Source: Tatlockia sp. (GTDB taxonomy: Bacteria; Pseudomonadota; Gammaproteobacteria; Legionellales; Legionellaceae). Taken from it: a stretch of DNA of 64,000 nt. Under the pieces are notes generated by a model. It worked only from the letters and a program-made list of their open reading frames with translations, had not been told where the DNA came from and searched no databases. The stretch is from positions 62,001-126,000 of the forward strand of contig JACCVV010000009.1 in NCBI GenBank assembly GCA_013697955.1. Reading direction: 5' to 3'. Positions 10,124 to 19,234 of this stretch are shown here, in pieces (position 1 is the stretch's first letter; each line of letters starts with the position of its first letter). Position numbers and translations under genes: made by a program.

Positions 10124-10502
10124 AATTCTCTCCAAAGGGATCTGTTTGACTCTCACCAATCAATGAAAAGTCAATTTTGACGCATCCTGGTGTGAAAAAT
10201 ACTAATCACCCAACACAATTTTCAAGCTGTTAAAATCCACCATAGATCTAATACTTTGATTAAATCCAGGTAAAGAGGTCAATTTTTTTTAAACTCGCTT
10301 TATTACTTAGGAAAGAGCAAACCAGATTATATGAATTCCACATTAGGAATCGCAGTCCAGAAAATCTTGCGTCTTTATAATACACTCTCTTGTACCATAC
10401 CTGAGACAGCTTTATTGAAATCAGGATAATTTTCTTAAAGTTCTGTTCAAAGTATTAAAAATGAAGTTTTATTCTCTTTGAAAGAATAACCATCAATTTA
10501 TA
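10124..10502 (-). other. sdhB-sucA intergenic region
   Basis: This 379-bp stretch has no gene. On the minus strand an AT-rich hairpin (TTATTCT / AGAATAA, 10469-10475 with 10483-10489, 7-nt loop) lies just after sdhB and could be a weak terminator. A TTGACC hexamer (10277-10282, minus) with a TATTAG box 23 bp downstream is a poor promoter candidate. I see no other signal, but the size of the gap suggests that sucA has its own transcription start here. Confidence 0.4.
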
Positions 10503-11228
10503 TTAAGTTTCTTTGGTTAACATTTGTTTACGAATTTCTGCAATTGCTTTAGTCGGGTTAAGGCCCTTCGGGCAAACCTGAACACAATTCATAATGGTTC
10601 GACAACGAAACACGCTAAAGGGGTCTTGCAGTTTATCCAATCGATGATTAGTGGCCGTATCCCGAGTATCCGCTAAAAATCTGCGTGCCTGCAAAAGTCC
10701 TGCTGGTCCAACGAATTTCTCTGGATTCCACCAAAATGAAGGACATGAACTTGTGCAGCAGGCACAAAGTATACACTCATATAAACCGTCTAACTGAGCG
10801 CGCTCTTCAGGGGTTTGCAAGCGTTCTTGAGCTGGTGCCAGAGAGTCATTTTGTAAATAGGGTTCGATGCGTTCATATTGATGATAAAAAAGACTCATAT
10901 CAACCGCCAAATCCCGTATGACCGGAAAACCAGGTAGAGGGCGAATCACTATTTTATCAGTGTTTAAATCCGTAAGTTTAGTAATACAAGCCAGTCCATT
11001 GGTACCATTTATATTCATTCCATCAGAACCACATACGCCCTCACGACAAGAACGTCTGTAAGTGATCGATGCATCTTGCTCGTCTTTTAAACGTTCCAGA
11101 AGCGTAAGTAACATCGGATCGCTCTTAGCTGGAATTTCGATCTCATAGTCTTGCATAAAAGGTTTACTGTCTACTTCGGGGTTGAATCGATAAATAGACA
11201 AACTTATTTTTCTGATATCAGCAGCCAT
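10503..11228 (-). CDS. sdhB: Succinate dehydrogenase iron-sulfur subunit
   Basis: The 241-residue subunit relays electrons from the FAD of SdhA to quinone. It carries the 2Fe-2S ligands in SCREGVCGSDGMNING plus a later Cys in GLACI, and the ferredoxin-like C-terminal domain with CILCACCTSSCPSFWWN and CRTIMNCVQVCPKGLNP for the 4Fe-4S and 3Fe-4S clusters. The ATG at 11228 has a strong AGGAGG site 7 nt upstream. It starts 11 bp after sdhA, in the same operon. Confidence 0.97.
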   Translation of the reverse strand: MAADIRKISLSIYRFNPEVDSKPFMQDYEIEIPAKSDPMLLTLLERLKDEQDASITYRRSCREGVCGSDGMNINGTNGLACITKLTDLNTDKIVIRPLPGFPVIRDLAVDMSLFYHQYERIEPYLQNDSLAPAQERLQTPEERAQLDGLYECILCACCTSSCPSFWWNPEKFVGPAGLLQARRFLADTRDTATNHRLDKLQDPFSVFRCRTIMNCVQVCPKGLNPTKAIAEIRKQMLTKET

Positions 11229-11239
11229 GGCATATCCTC

Positions 11240-13009
11240 CTAGTAAACGCGTTCTTTGGGCTCAAAGGGAGCAACATATCTAGGCGATGTATTCACAGGT
11301 CGATAGTCAATACTATCTCCTTGTGCAAAATAGAGCGTGTGTTTAATCCAGTTCGCATCATCCCTATCGGGGAAGTCTTCTCGACTATGGGCACCTCTGC
11401 TTTCAGTGCGTGCAAGTGCTGAATAAGCAGTTGCACAAGCAGTTGCCATCAAGTTATCAAGCTCAAGGGCTTCAACCAAAGCGGTATTAAATACCCTGGA
11501 TTTATCGCCTAAATAAGCATTTGCTAAACGTTGACGTAAGGCTTCCAATCGGTGCAACCCTGAGGCCATAACCTCACCTGTGCGGAATACTCCAAAATCT
11601 TCCTGCATTACTCTTTGCATTTCTTCGCGAATGAGAGCAGGGTTTTCACCACCAGTTGAATTTTCCCAGCGCTGATAACGAGCTAGGGAAGCAGCTATGT
11701 CTTCTTCTGATACATAGGGCATTTCAGGAAGTTGATTGGACTGCCATAACTCTTCAACATGCAAACCAGCCGCACGACCAAAAACAACTAAATCCAGCAA
11801 GGAATTTCCGCCCAAGCGATTAGCGCCATGAACAGAAACGCAGGCACACTCGCCAACAGCATATAAGCCTTCGACCAGCTTGCCGTTCATGCCTCCTATA
11901 ACCTGACCATACATATTGGTAGGAATTCCACCCATAGAGTAATGACAGGTGGGTACAACGGGTATTGGCTCTACAATGGGATCAACGCCGGCAAATTTTA
12001 TGGATAATTCCCGAATCCCAGGCAAACGGGAATTAATTAAATCAGCACCTAAATGATCAAGCTTTAACTTGACATAATCGACGCCGCCGGGATTAAACCC
12101 TTTGCCAGCGCGAATCTCTAAAGCCATTGAGCGAGCGACTACATCTCGAGAGGCTAAATCTTTTACGCGCGGTGCATAACGTTCCATGAAACGTTCGCCA
12201 TCTTTATTGATAAGATATCCACCTTCTCCACGACTACCTTCAGTAACCAAAGTACCTGCACCGGCTATACCTGTTGGGTGGAATTGCCACATCTCCATAT
12301 CTTGTAATGGTATGCCCGCACGCAGAGCCATACCAAAACCATCACCAGTATTAATGTAAGCATTGGTTGTTGATTGATAAATTCGTCCAGCACCGCCTGT
12401 TGCCATGATGCATATTCGGGTTTGGAAAAAAACCACCTCACCTGTTTCGATACAAAGAACGGTTACACCAGCTATTCGTCCCTGACTATCTTTAACAAAA
12501 TCAAGCGCATACCATTCAGAAAAAACATTGGTTTTGGCTTTTAAATTTTGCTGATAAAGAGTGTGTAATAAAGCATGGCCTGTTCTGTCTGCTGCGGCAC
12601 AAGTTCGGGCAGCTTGTTCACCGCCAAAATTTTTGGATTGTCCGCCGAATTGTCTTTGGTAAATCTTGCCGTTATCCATCCTCGAAAAAGGCAATCCCAT
12701 ATGTTCCAATTCATAAACTGCTTCCGGGCCAATTTTACACATGTATTCGATACAATCCTGATCGCCTATGTAATCAGCTCCCTTGACTGTGTCATACATA
12801 TGCCAGCGCCAATCATCTACATCTGCATTACCCAGTGCCGCGGTAATTCCTCCCTGGGCTGATACTGTATGAGAACGAGTAGGAAAGACTTTTGACAGTA
12901 GTGCAACTTTTAAGCCTGAGTTAGCTAACTGCAAAGCAGCTCGCATACCTGCACCACCTGCACCGATAATCACTGCATCAAATTTATTACGTGCAATTGT
13001 CATACTCAT
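11240..13009 (-). CDS. sdhA: Succinate dehydrogenase flavoprotein subunit
   Basis: The 589-residue catalytic subunit oxidises succinate to fumarate. The start is the ATG at 13009 ([20 protein letters not shown]), which overlaps the sdhD stop as ATGA; a 30-codon in-frame extension lies inside sdhD and is not likely used. The FAD Rossmann motif GAGGAG is at residues 16-21, and the covalent flavin His is H47 in [10 protein letters not shown]. Substrate-site segments [18 protein letters not shown] and CHYSMGGIP are present. Length is standard. Confidence 0.97.
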   Translation of the reverse strand: MSMTIARNKFDAVIIGAGGAGMRAALQLANSGLKVALLSKVFPTRSHTVSAQGGITAALGNADVDDWRWHMYDTVKGADYIGDQDCIEYMCKIGPEAVYELEHMGLPFSRMDNGKIYQRQFGGQSKNFGGEQAARTCAAADRTGHALLHTLYQQNLKAKTNVFSEWYALDFVKDSQGRIAGVTVLCIETGEVVFFQTRICIMATGGAGRIYQSTTNAYINTGDGFGMALRAGIPLQDMEMWQFHPTGIAGAGTLVTEGSRGEGGYLINKDGERFMERYAPRVKDLASRDVVARSMALEIRAGKGFNPGGVDYVKLKLDHLGADLINSRLPGIRELSIKFAGVDPIVEPIPVVPTCHYSMGGIPTNMYGQVIGGMNGKLVEGLYAVGECACVSVHGANRLGGNSLLDLVVFGRAAGLHVEELWQSNQLPEMPYVSEEDIAASLARYQRWENSTGGENPALIREEMQRVMQEDFGVFRTGEVMASGLHRLEALRQRLANAYLGDKSRVFNTALVEALELDNLMATACATAYSALARTESRGAHSREDFPDRDDANWIKHTLYFAQGDSIDYRPVNTSPRYVAPFEPKERVY

Positions 13010-13353
13010 TGCCCCCAAACAATCATTAAACCCCAAAGAAATTGCACCATCAACACTAAAAGAACTACCATTTGTGTAGAAATTCTTAGTGCAGTGCATT
13101 TTATATAATCAGTTGTAACAGTCCAAACACCTATCCAAGTGTGCAAACTTAGCGCTACTAAAGCAATCATAGAGGCTACTTTGAAGGCTGGATATTGGAA
13201 TAGAGTATGCCATTGCACATAGCTTAACTGCGGGTGCGCTAATAAGTAGGCTAAAATGAATATCGAATAAGCAGCAAAAAAGATGGAAGTAAACCGTTGA
13301 ATCAACCAGTCTTTTAAACCATTGCCCGTTAAACTTGTAACATCGGTTACCAT
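13006..13353 (-). CDS. sdhD: Succinate dehydrogenase membrane anchor subunit D
   Basis: The 115-residue hydrophobic protein anchors SdhAB and helps bind haem b and quinone. It has three membrane helices, and the typical [17 protein letters not shown] segment provides the haem-ligand His and the conserved Asp-Tyr. The ATG at 13353 ([17 protein letters not shown]) has AGGA 8 nt upstream; the longer frame begins at a TTG two codons earlier. It overlaps sdhC by 7 bp and sdhA by 4 bp, which suggests translational coupling. Confidence 0.93.
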   Translation of the reverse strand: MVTDVTSLTGNGLKDWLIQRFTSIFFAAYSIFILAYLLAHPQLSYVQWHTLFQYPAFKVASMIALVALSLHTWIGVWTVTTDYIKCTALRISTQMVVLLVLMVQFLWGLMIVWGQ

Positions 13354-13721
13354 ATCCAAATTCCTAGAAAAATTGTCAGAATTACAGCCAAAGTTATAAC
13401 CAGAATTGCAGTGCGTCTGCCGGCATAAGCAGTTTCACCATAACCTAAATCCATCACCATATGCCTAATTCCGGCGAGTAGATGGTAAATAAGAGCGGCA
13501 CTAAAAGCCCATAACATTAATTTATAGATTGGTCCTGATAAGGTAATTTGCAAGTGCGCGAAGGATTCTTTACTTTTTAGGGACAACGAAACAAAGTAAA
13601 GGATTAATGGCATCAGTAGAAAAAGTAAGATCCCAGATATACGATGTAAAAGGGAGGCAATAGCCATAACTGGAAACTTCATGGTTACCAAATCGAGATT
13701 TATTGGTCTTTTTTGATTCAC
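13347..13721 (-). CDS. sdhC: Succinate dehydrogenase cytochrome b556 subunit
   Basis: The 124-residue first gene of sdhCDAB starts with GTG at 13721 (MNQKRPINLDLVTMKFPV), preceded by AAGGAAG. It has three membrane helices. The quinone-site signature SLLHRISGILLF (residues 23-34) and the haem-ligand His80 in HLLAGIRHMVMD are clear. It forms the membrane domain of complex II with SdhD. A hairpin and a good promoter lie upstream. Confidence 0.95.
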   Translation of the reverse strand: MNQKRPINLDLVTMKFPVMAIASLLHRISGILLFLLMPLILYFVSLSLKSKESFAHLQITLSGPIYKLMLWAFSAALIYHLLAGIRHMVMDLGYGETAYAGRRTAILVITLAVILTIFLGIWIW

Positions 13722-13743
13722 TATTAAAATCTTCCTTAAAAAG

Positions 13744-13774
13744 AAAAAAGGTTAGGCATCTTTTGGCCTTTTTT
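13744..13774 (-). promoter_or_regulatory. Hairpin in the sdhC leader
   Basis: The minus strand carries AAAAAAGG and CCTTTTTT (13767-13774 with 13744-13751), an 8-bp complementarity around a 15-nt loop, with the 3' arm ending in six T. It lies between the predicted promoter and the sdhC start. The shape resembles an intrinsic terminator or attenuator, though the stem is mostly A-U and would be weak. Confidence 0.35.
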
Positions 13775-13843
13775 CATTATGATGAGGGCTGAATTAAGTA
13801 CTGCAAATTTCAAGAGGATCACATCAAAACGAAAAACCTCGCG

Positions 13844-13872
13844 AGTATACCACTCAGTTTTTTTTGGCGCAA
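13844..13872 (-). promoter_or_regulatory. Predicted sigma-70 promoter of sdhCDAB
   Basis: On the minus strand, TATACT (13844-13849) matches the -10 consensus in five of six bases and is preceded by TTGCGC (13867-13872) at a 17-bp spacing. The -35 match is modest (three of six). Transcription would start near 13837, giving a leader of about 115 nt before sdhC. Confidence 0.55.
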
Positions 13873-13978
13873 AGCATCAGTAAACTGAACTGCAAAATAT
13901 TGCCCATACCTCTAGCAAAAAGAATTAAAAACAAACAAATTCAGCAACTCAGGCTTTAATTATTGAGTGCTAAAGTAT

Positions 13979-15427
13979 CTATATAGCTGCTCCTACCTCT
14001 TTCACTAACTCACGGGAATGCTCGAGAATATTATTTTCAGTTGCAGAGTCCATTATGTACTTACCCAGCAATATAAAGGCTAGCGCGGCAATCCCAACAC
14101 TTATGATTACAGGAAGCGAAAAAACGCTTGAACTAATTGCTCCTGCGAGGAAAATTCCGGTAAGAGTAATTGCACCGATAACTAGCATCGATTTCCCAAG
14201 ACGCCTTAAAGCCGGATTATCGGATAGGACTGCATTTTCAGCATCACTAAAATAAGAATTCGCATATTTAATAGGATCATTTAAAAATTTAGCCGAGCTT
14301 TGCAGCCATGAAATTTTATCCTCATTCCGTTCTGGCGATAGGAAAATGTCGCTTTGGAGCTGACGAGCTACGTGCATCACCTCTTTTGTCTTTCGATATT
14401 TGCTTAAGGCATCGTTGAACTGCTGATAAGCCTGGCTGAGTCTTGTTTCTTCTGCTTGAAAAGATGGATCCTTAAGAATATTTAAACAATTCTTAAATTG
14501 ATAAAGCACCAAACGTCCAGACTCATTTTTTAGGATATTTTTTATAGCTTCCGACAGCTCGCAATAATTATTTTTAAAATTATTTAAAACAGCTAAAACC
14601 TTTAGCGGCTCTTGATATAGCGTCTCCATAATGGTTTGCATATCTGCTAAATACTGGGAATTATTGTATGCAAAATGCCAAAGTGACTTAAATTGAGGCG
14701 ATTGGGTTAACTTGGAAAAGAATTTAGAGCTTTGGGTATATTCTTTTGCCTGGAGATCTAACTTAGGGACTGGATTTGCCAAGTATAACTGAAGGACCCT
14801 CACACCGAGGTTGATTTTATCATCATCAATTTTAGTTTGCGGACGTTGCTCTGTTAGAGCTGCTATTTTTGCATTGAGAGAGGCTCTGAGTGTTTCAACA
14901 GTATAATCTTGAATCGGACTTGAACTGTGTTCAATGAAATAAAGCACAAGGGAAGCAATAAGCGGACTTCTGGATCGACCTGCTTTACAATGAATATATA
15001 CCGTGCCGCCGCGATGATAAACTTCCATTATTTTAGCAAGAGCCTCAAGTACCAAATGCGGATGTACTTCATCACTGAAATCAATGAAAGGTAAATGATG
15101 ATGATCAATTCCAACCGGTTGCCAGCTAAAAGGAGGAGTGACAGGAACAACAGTAGCAACACCAGCTAACTCATAACTTTCGTTGCAAGAGACAATTAAA
15201 CCCCCCGGCAATAGTTCACTGAGCATGTCTGTAGTGAAAGTATCAACTGGAAGTTGGCCAAGAAGAATACGACCTTTATCAAGATGGGCAGGAACTATTT
15301 CATCATAATTTACCCACCCCATCCTCACCTTTGTGCGATTAAAAAAATGACTAACACCAAAATAGGCTTTATTCGGAAAACTTATTTCGGGGTGAGTAAA
15401 AAACGACAAATAATCGGACTTCGGCAT
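13979..15427 (-). CDS. PTPMT1-like dual-specificity phosphatase with C-terminal membrane hairpin
   Basis: The 482-residue protein has a Cys-dependent phosphatase domain at about residues 35-190. The P-loop is VYIHCKAGRSRS (C147, R153, i.e. CX5R), and a general acid is probably in PFIDFSDE (D116 or D119). The upstream WVNYDEIVP and ILLGQLP segments, CNESYEL, and the P-loop wording resemble eukaryotic PTPMT1-type phosphatases, which act on phosphatidylglycerophosphate or phosphoinositides. A helical middle region follows. Two hydrophobic segments near residues 415-461 are separated by a short turn, and a charged tail ends the protein. There is no N-terminal signal. This architecture suits a host-directed, membrane-inserting effector, but secretion is only inferred. 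Confidence 0.75.
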   Translation of the reverse strand: MPKSDYLSFFTHPEISFPNKAYFGVSHFFNRTKVRMGWVNYDEIVPAHLDKGRILLGQLPVDTFTTDMLSELLPGGLIVSCNESYELAGVATVVPVTPPFSWQPVGIDHHHLPFIDFSDEVHPHLVLEALAKIMEVYHRGGTVYIHCKAGRSRSPLIASLVLYFIEHSSSPIQDYTVETLRASLNAKIAALTEQRPQTKIDDDKINLGVRVLQLYLANPVPKLDLQAKEYTQSSKFFSKLTQSPQFKSLWHFAYNNSQYLADMQTIMETLYQEPLKVLAVLNNFKNNYCELSEAIKNILKNESGRLVLYQFKNCLNILKDPSFQAEETRLSQAYQQFNDALSKYRKTKEVMHVARQLQSDIFLSPERNEDKISWLQSSAKFLNDPIKYANSYFSDAENAVLSDNPALRRLGKSMLVIGAITLTGIFLAGAISSSVFSLPVIISVGIAALAFILLGKYIMDSATENNILEHSRELVKEVGAAI

Positions 15428-15553
15428 GAATCTTATCTCTATAAGAATGCTCAGGCTAATTTAAATCAGCTAGAATAGTATAAATCATGAACAACATAAT
15501 AGCATCTAATGTTTTATTTAGGCAACCTCAGTAAGACTTGAAGAGTGAATTAA

Positions 15554-16150
15554 CTAACGTCTAAAGCCGGGAGTTATTATTGGTGTATAGCGAGGTGCAG
15601 CTCGCGGATAACCGTAGCCTTTATCGGCAAGCCGTTTTACGGTTTGCAAATAACGCTCACCCCACTCACCTGGATCAAAATTTGAGACAACCACATTATA
15701 GGAAAGGTTTATTATTGACTCGAAAGCCTTACGCTGTGCAATCTCATGGCCGCCGAAAGATATTTGCACTTCAGTTTCTTCACTAATCCCTCCCGATTTT
15801 AAGCGTTCAATTAAAATGTAGATCATTTTTTCTATTGTGCTAAAAAGCTTACACATTGACATACCAGCACTATACATTTCCTGACCTTTTGAGGTAGTTA
15901 ATTTATATCCGTGGTCAAAAATAGTGTAAACGAACTCCTCTGCCTGAGACTGTGGGTCTATTTCGGGTTCAATGATGATTGGAGGGGTTATTGGTACAAT
16001 CGTAGGTGTTACAACATAGATAGAAAAATCCGCCCAATGCCACCAGAGTTGATAAACACGTTCAATTAGAGTCACTGGATTATCATCGATGTCGATAGGC
16101 AATTGCCTTTCCGCAATTTCATTCATTAGGTCGTTAGGGGAATCAGCCAT
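15554..16150 (-). CDS. Hypothetical protein with Pro/Ile/Thr-rich linker
   Basis: The frame gives 198 residues from the ATG at 16150 (MADSPNDLMNEIAERQLPID); a TTG two codons upstream is the alternative start. An N-terminal region of about 50 residues is followed by a linker (TPTIVPITPPIIIEPEIDP), a conserved-looking helical domain (QEMYSAGMSMCKLFSTIEKM, then GGHEIAQRKAFESI), and a basic, Pro-rich tail (YPRAAPRYTPIITPGFRR). There is no signal peptide or membrane segment. I do not recognise the family. It lies between the phosphatase and feo genes with its own spacing on both sides. Confidence 0.65.
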   Translation of the reverse strand: MADSPNDLMNEIAERQLPIDIDDNPVTLIERVYQLWWHWADFSIYVVTPTIVPITPPIIIEPEIDPQSQAEEFVYTIFDHGYKLTTSKGQEMYSAGMSMCKLFSTIEKMIYILIERLKSGGISEETEVQISFGGHEIAQRKAFESIINLSYNVVVSNFDPGEWGERYLQTVKRLADKGYGYPRAAPRYTPIITPGFRR

Positions 16151-16287
16151 GGTCAATACCTAGATCAATTTCATTACTCACTATCTTAGCCCAAATTAAA
16201 ACAGGGAGCACGAGCAAAAGGATTAAGAAAACGTAAAAAATTGGGAATTTGCACCGATTTTTCGGCTTTTTAACAGCAAAAAACAAA

Positions 16288-16506
16288 TTAATCCTCAATT
16301 TGATAATAAACAGTGGGCAGCGAATGACACTTAAAACAGCTACTTTGGCAGGCTGATTTTTGCTGACATGGGGTAATTAGTCCTTTTTGTAACCAAAAAT
16401 CAAGCATAGGCTGTAAAGCTGCTGGATCAAGATTAAATTCTCTTGCAATTTGTTGATTTGAGGCAACACGCTCTCTTCGTAAAAAATCACGGATTTGCAG
16501 AAGCAT
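16288..16506 (-). CDS. feoC: FeoC-like small protein of the ferrous iron transporter
   Basis: The 72-residue protein starts with ATG at 16506 (MLLQIRDFLRRERVASNQQI), inside the end of feoB (20-bp overlap). It has a winged-helix N-terminus (about 1-45) and a Cys cluster C47-x5-C53-x3-C57-x2-C60, the pattern of FeoC proteins, which stabilise FeoB or sense iron/oxygen through a labile cluster. The context after feoAB supports this. A longer in-frame start at 16554 would add 16 hydrophobic residues and is unlikely. Confidence 0.85.
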   Translation of the reverse strand: MLLQIRDFLRRERVASNQQIAREFNLDPAALQPMLDFWLQKGLITPCQQKSACQSSCFKCHSLPTVYYQIED

Positions 16507-18721
16507 CAGATCCCCCCGAATTAAAAGTTCGATAACGGAGGAATAAAAAAGCAAGAGCGGCAGTAATCAAAATCCCTAAAACCCAGGCTAATGATTGCTT
16601 GGGATGATTTCCGTAAGTTGCCAATTGGTAGAAAAATACGGCAGAGGCATAGGCAATAATCAAGGACCAGATAATTGAAAACCACATTAGTTTTGAATTG
16701 GCTTCCTGACGAATAACTGCCATTGTCGAAACACAAGGAATATAAAGCAAAATAAAGAGTAGATAGGCATAGGCCCCAGCTTTTCCATCAAAGCGAGATA
16801 CCATCTCACCGTAAACCGATTTTGATAAATCGCCATCAGGTGCGCTTGCAAGAATAGGATTTAACAGCGCCTGACCTAATTGTGCCAAATTTTTTGGAAT
16901 AGTCCAAAAGGCTTGTTGTAGAGATCCCCAGAAATCAAAGTTGGTGATAGTTATTCCACCTAAATTGCCAATCTGCGAATAGAGTGAATTGAGAGTACCG
17001 ATAACCACTTCCTTAGCAAGCATTCCCGTCAGCAAGCCAACAGTAGCTGGCCAATTATTCTGATCTAATCCCATTGGAGCAAAAAAAGGAGTTAGCCATT
17101 GACCGAATAGGGATAAAACCGAATGAGTACTGGCCTCATTAGAATTGAGGCCGCCTTCAATTGTAAGGGCATTTAAGCCGCCGAGAATGACGCAAATAGG
17201 AATAATTAAACGCCCTGCTCTTATTACAAAATGACGCAGACGCAGAGTGGTTTCTTTCACTAAGCGCTTAATGGAAGGTTTATGATAGGCTGGTAATTCC
17301 AGAATTAATGGGGAAGTTTGTCCGGATAAGGTTGTTTTTCGCAAAATAAACCCGGTAAAAACAGCCATCAAAATACCAATCAAATAGAGAGAAAAGACTA
17401 CATTTTGTCCCCCTGTAGGAAAAAAGGCCGCCACAAAGACAGCATAAATGGCTAAGCGGGCACTACAAGACATAAATGGACTCATGACCACAGTCAAAAA
17501 GCGTTCTCTTTCAGAGTCTAGCGTTCTTGCCGCCATAATTGCTGGCACATTACAACCAAAACCCACGATCATCGGTACGAAAGATTTCCCTGGCAGTCCC
17601 ATCGCTCGCATGGCCTTGTCAACAACAAAAGCAGCGCGCGCCATATAACCCGAGGCTTCAAGAAAGGATAAAAAGAAAAACATGGCCGCGATAACGGGAA
17701 TGAAAGTCAAAGTTGTATTAATGCCCTTGCCTATCCCTTCTGCAATTAGAGCAATCAACCACTGAGGAGAATGAACCTGCTGCAACAACCAGGCTGCCCC
17801 TTGCACAAAAATGGTGTCCGTTGATTGGTCAAAAAAATCCTGAAAAGCGCCGCCAATATTGATAGCGAACAAAAACATCAAATACATCATTCCGAAAAAA
17901 ATTGGCAAAGCCCAGAAACGGTGTAAAACGATCCGATCGATTTTTGCAGTAAAATGTTCAGAGGAATCGCTCTGTTTTTTCTGTATTTTAGTGACAATCT
18001 GATGAATTTTTTGATAACGGGCGTCGGCAACAATGATATCCAGCTCGTCTTCACTAGCGATTCCATAATTTTTGGACAGCAAAACATTATCGCCTTCCAA
18101 AATACGACGGGCAAAATAATTGGCTTTTTTGCAATCAATCCCTTCTTGGATAAGGTTTTCTTCTAGCTGCGCTAAAGACTTTTCAATCGCGGATGGAAGA
18201 TTTAAACAAAGCGGTTTTGCCGGAATAATTTGAGCATGAATGGATTGATGTAACTCAGAAAGACCTATTTGTCTATGCGCCTGTATGGGAATAATGGGGC
18301 AGTTTAACTGTTTTTCCAGTTCGCCTAGATTGATTTCGATACCGCTCTGCTCGGCTATATCCATCATATTCAAGGCAATTATCAGCGGTTTTCCCAATTC
18401 AAGAATTTGGCTGGTCAAATACAGATGTCGCTCAAGATGACAGGCATCTATTACATTTATTATTGTATCCGCCTCAAGTTCGACAATCGCTTTGGCAGCA
18501 ATTTGCTCATCAATGCTTGATCCTTGTTCTGATGAGGATAAAGAATAAATGCCCGGCAAGTCGGTGACCGCTATAGCTTGTCCATGTAAATTAAAGGAAC
18601 CGGTTTTTTTTTCGACAGTGACGCCCGGCCAATTTCCAACCCGTTGATGTGAACCTGTGAGGGCATTAAAAAGAGTGGTTTTTCCGCAATTGGGGTTGCC
18701 GACTAAAAGTATATGGCTCAT
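16487..18721 (-). CDS. feoB: Ferrous iron transport protein B
   Basis: The 744-residue permease imports Fe(II) across the inner membrane. The N-terminal G domain has G1 GNPNCGKTT (about residues 8-16), the switch region GVTVEKKTG, G3 DLPG and G4 NMMD. The rest carries the two Gate regions and about eight membrane helices, including GFGCNVPAIMAARTL and PFMSCSARLAIYA with the conserved Cys residues. The start is the ATG at 18721 (MSHILLVGNPNCGKTT), overlapping the feoA stop as ATGA. Length and order are standard. Confidence 0.97.
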   Translation of the reverse strand: MSHILLVGNPNCGKTTLFNALTGSHQRVGNWPGVTVEKKTGSFNLHGQAIAVTDLPGIYSLSSSEQGSSIDEQIAAKAIVELEADTIINVIDACHLERHLYLTSQILELGKPLIIALNMMDIAEQSGIEINLGELEKQLNCPIIPIQAHRQIGLSELHQSIHAQIIPAKPLCLNLPSAIEKSLAQLEENLIQEGIDCKKANYFARRILEGDNVLLSKNYGIASEDELDIIVADARYQKIHQIVTKIQKKQSDSSEHFTAKIDRIVLHRFWALPIFFGMMYLMFLFAINIGGAFQDFFDQSTDTIFVQGAAWLLQQVHSPQWLIALIAEGIGKGINTTLTFIPVIAAMFFFLSFLEASGYMARAAFVVDKAMRAMGLPGKSFVPMIVGFGCNVPAIMAARTLDSERERFLTVVMSPFMSCSARLAIYAVFVAAFFPTGGQNVVFSLYLIGILMAVFTGFILRKTTLSGQTSPLILELPAYHKPSIKRLVKETTLRLRHFVIRAGRLIIPICVILGGLNALTIEGGLNSNEASTHSVLSLFGQWLTPFFAPMGLDQNNWPATVGLLTGMLAKEVVIGTLNSLYSQIGNLGGITITNFDFWGSLQQAFWTIPKNLAQLGQALLNPILASAPDGDLSKSVYGEMVSRFDGKAGAYAYLLFILLYIPCVSTMAVIRQEANSKLMWFSIIWSLIIAYASAVFFYQLATYGNHPKQSLAWVLGILITAALAFLFLRYRTFNSGGSDASANP

Positions 18722-18945
18722 AGCCTTTCCCATTTTATATGCATTGCTTCTTCTTTTCGCAAGGTGATTGAGGTACCGCGCACTTCGACTTGAACCGGGC
18801 AGCCCAAAGGCGCTATTCTTATGATTTTTAGTTCTACGCCACGAGTAATTCCAAGGGATAACAAACGACGTCGATATAAAGAATCAGTTTGACCGAAGTC
18901 TACCAATCGCACTCGATCACCCTTAGCCAATTCAGAAATTTGCAT
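18718..18945 (-). CDS. feoA: Ferrous iron transport protein A
   Basis: The 75-residue SH3-like cytoplasmic protein is required for FeoB activity. Its sequence (LAKGDRVRLVDFG, then RRRLLSLGITRGVELKI and CPVQVEVRGTSITLRKEEA) fits FeoA. It is the first gene of feoABC. The ATG at 18945 has no strong ribosome-binding site. A Fur box lies 45 bp upstream. Confidence 0.95.
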   Translation of the reverse strand: MQISELAKGDRVRLVDFGQTDSLYRRRLLSLGITRGVELKIIRIAPLGCPVQVEVRGTSITLRKEEAMHIKWERL

Positions 18946-18974
18946 AAATTCTATTCAAAAAAAGGAGAATCAAA

Positions 18975-19010
18975 ATTCTAGCACAAAATGATAGCGAGAA
19001 TCATTCTCAT
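18975..19010 (-). promoter_or_regulatory. Fur box and promoter of feoABC
   Basis: The sequence GATAGCGAGAATCATTCTCA (18990-19009) contains the near-perfect palindrome GAGAATCATTCTC and matches the GATAATGATAATCATTATC Fur consensus well. On the minus strand TAGAAT (18975-18980), preceded by TGC, makes an extended -10, so the Fur site covers the upstream promoter region. Iron-bound Fur should repress feoABC. Confidence 0.85.
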
Positions 19011-19234
19011 TCTATAAAAAAAATAGGCAGAAATTACTGAATTCCTTCCAGGTAAAATTTGTCGATAAGCTTTCAAAAGAGCTCACTGATCGAATGCAAG
19101 AAGATTTAGTTAAAGATCAAAGCATTCATGGAATTGACGTTAATTAAAACCTTTCGCGATAACGCTTATGAATGAAACCGATAACCTTATCGCTGTACTT
19201 AATGCCTGATGGATCTAAACTTCCTACTCAATGT

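Noticed and set aside
10277-10282. TTGACC as the -35 box of a sucA promoter
   Set aside because: The only -10-like hexamer downstream is 23 bp away, outside the usual spacing.
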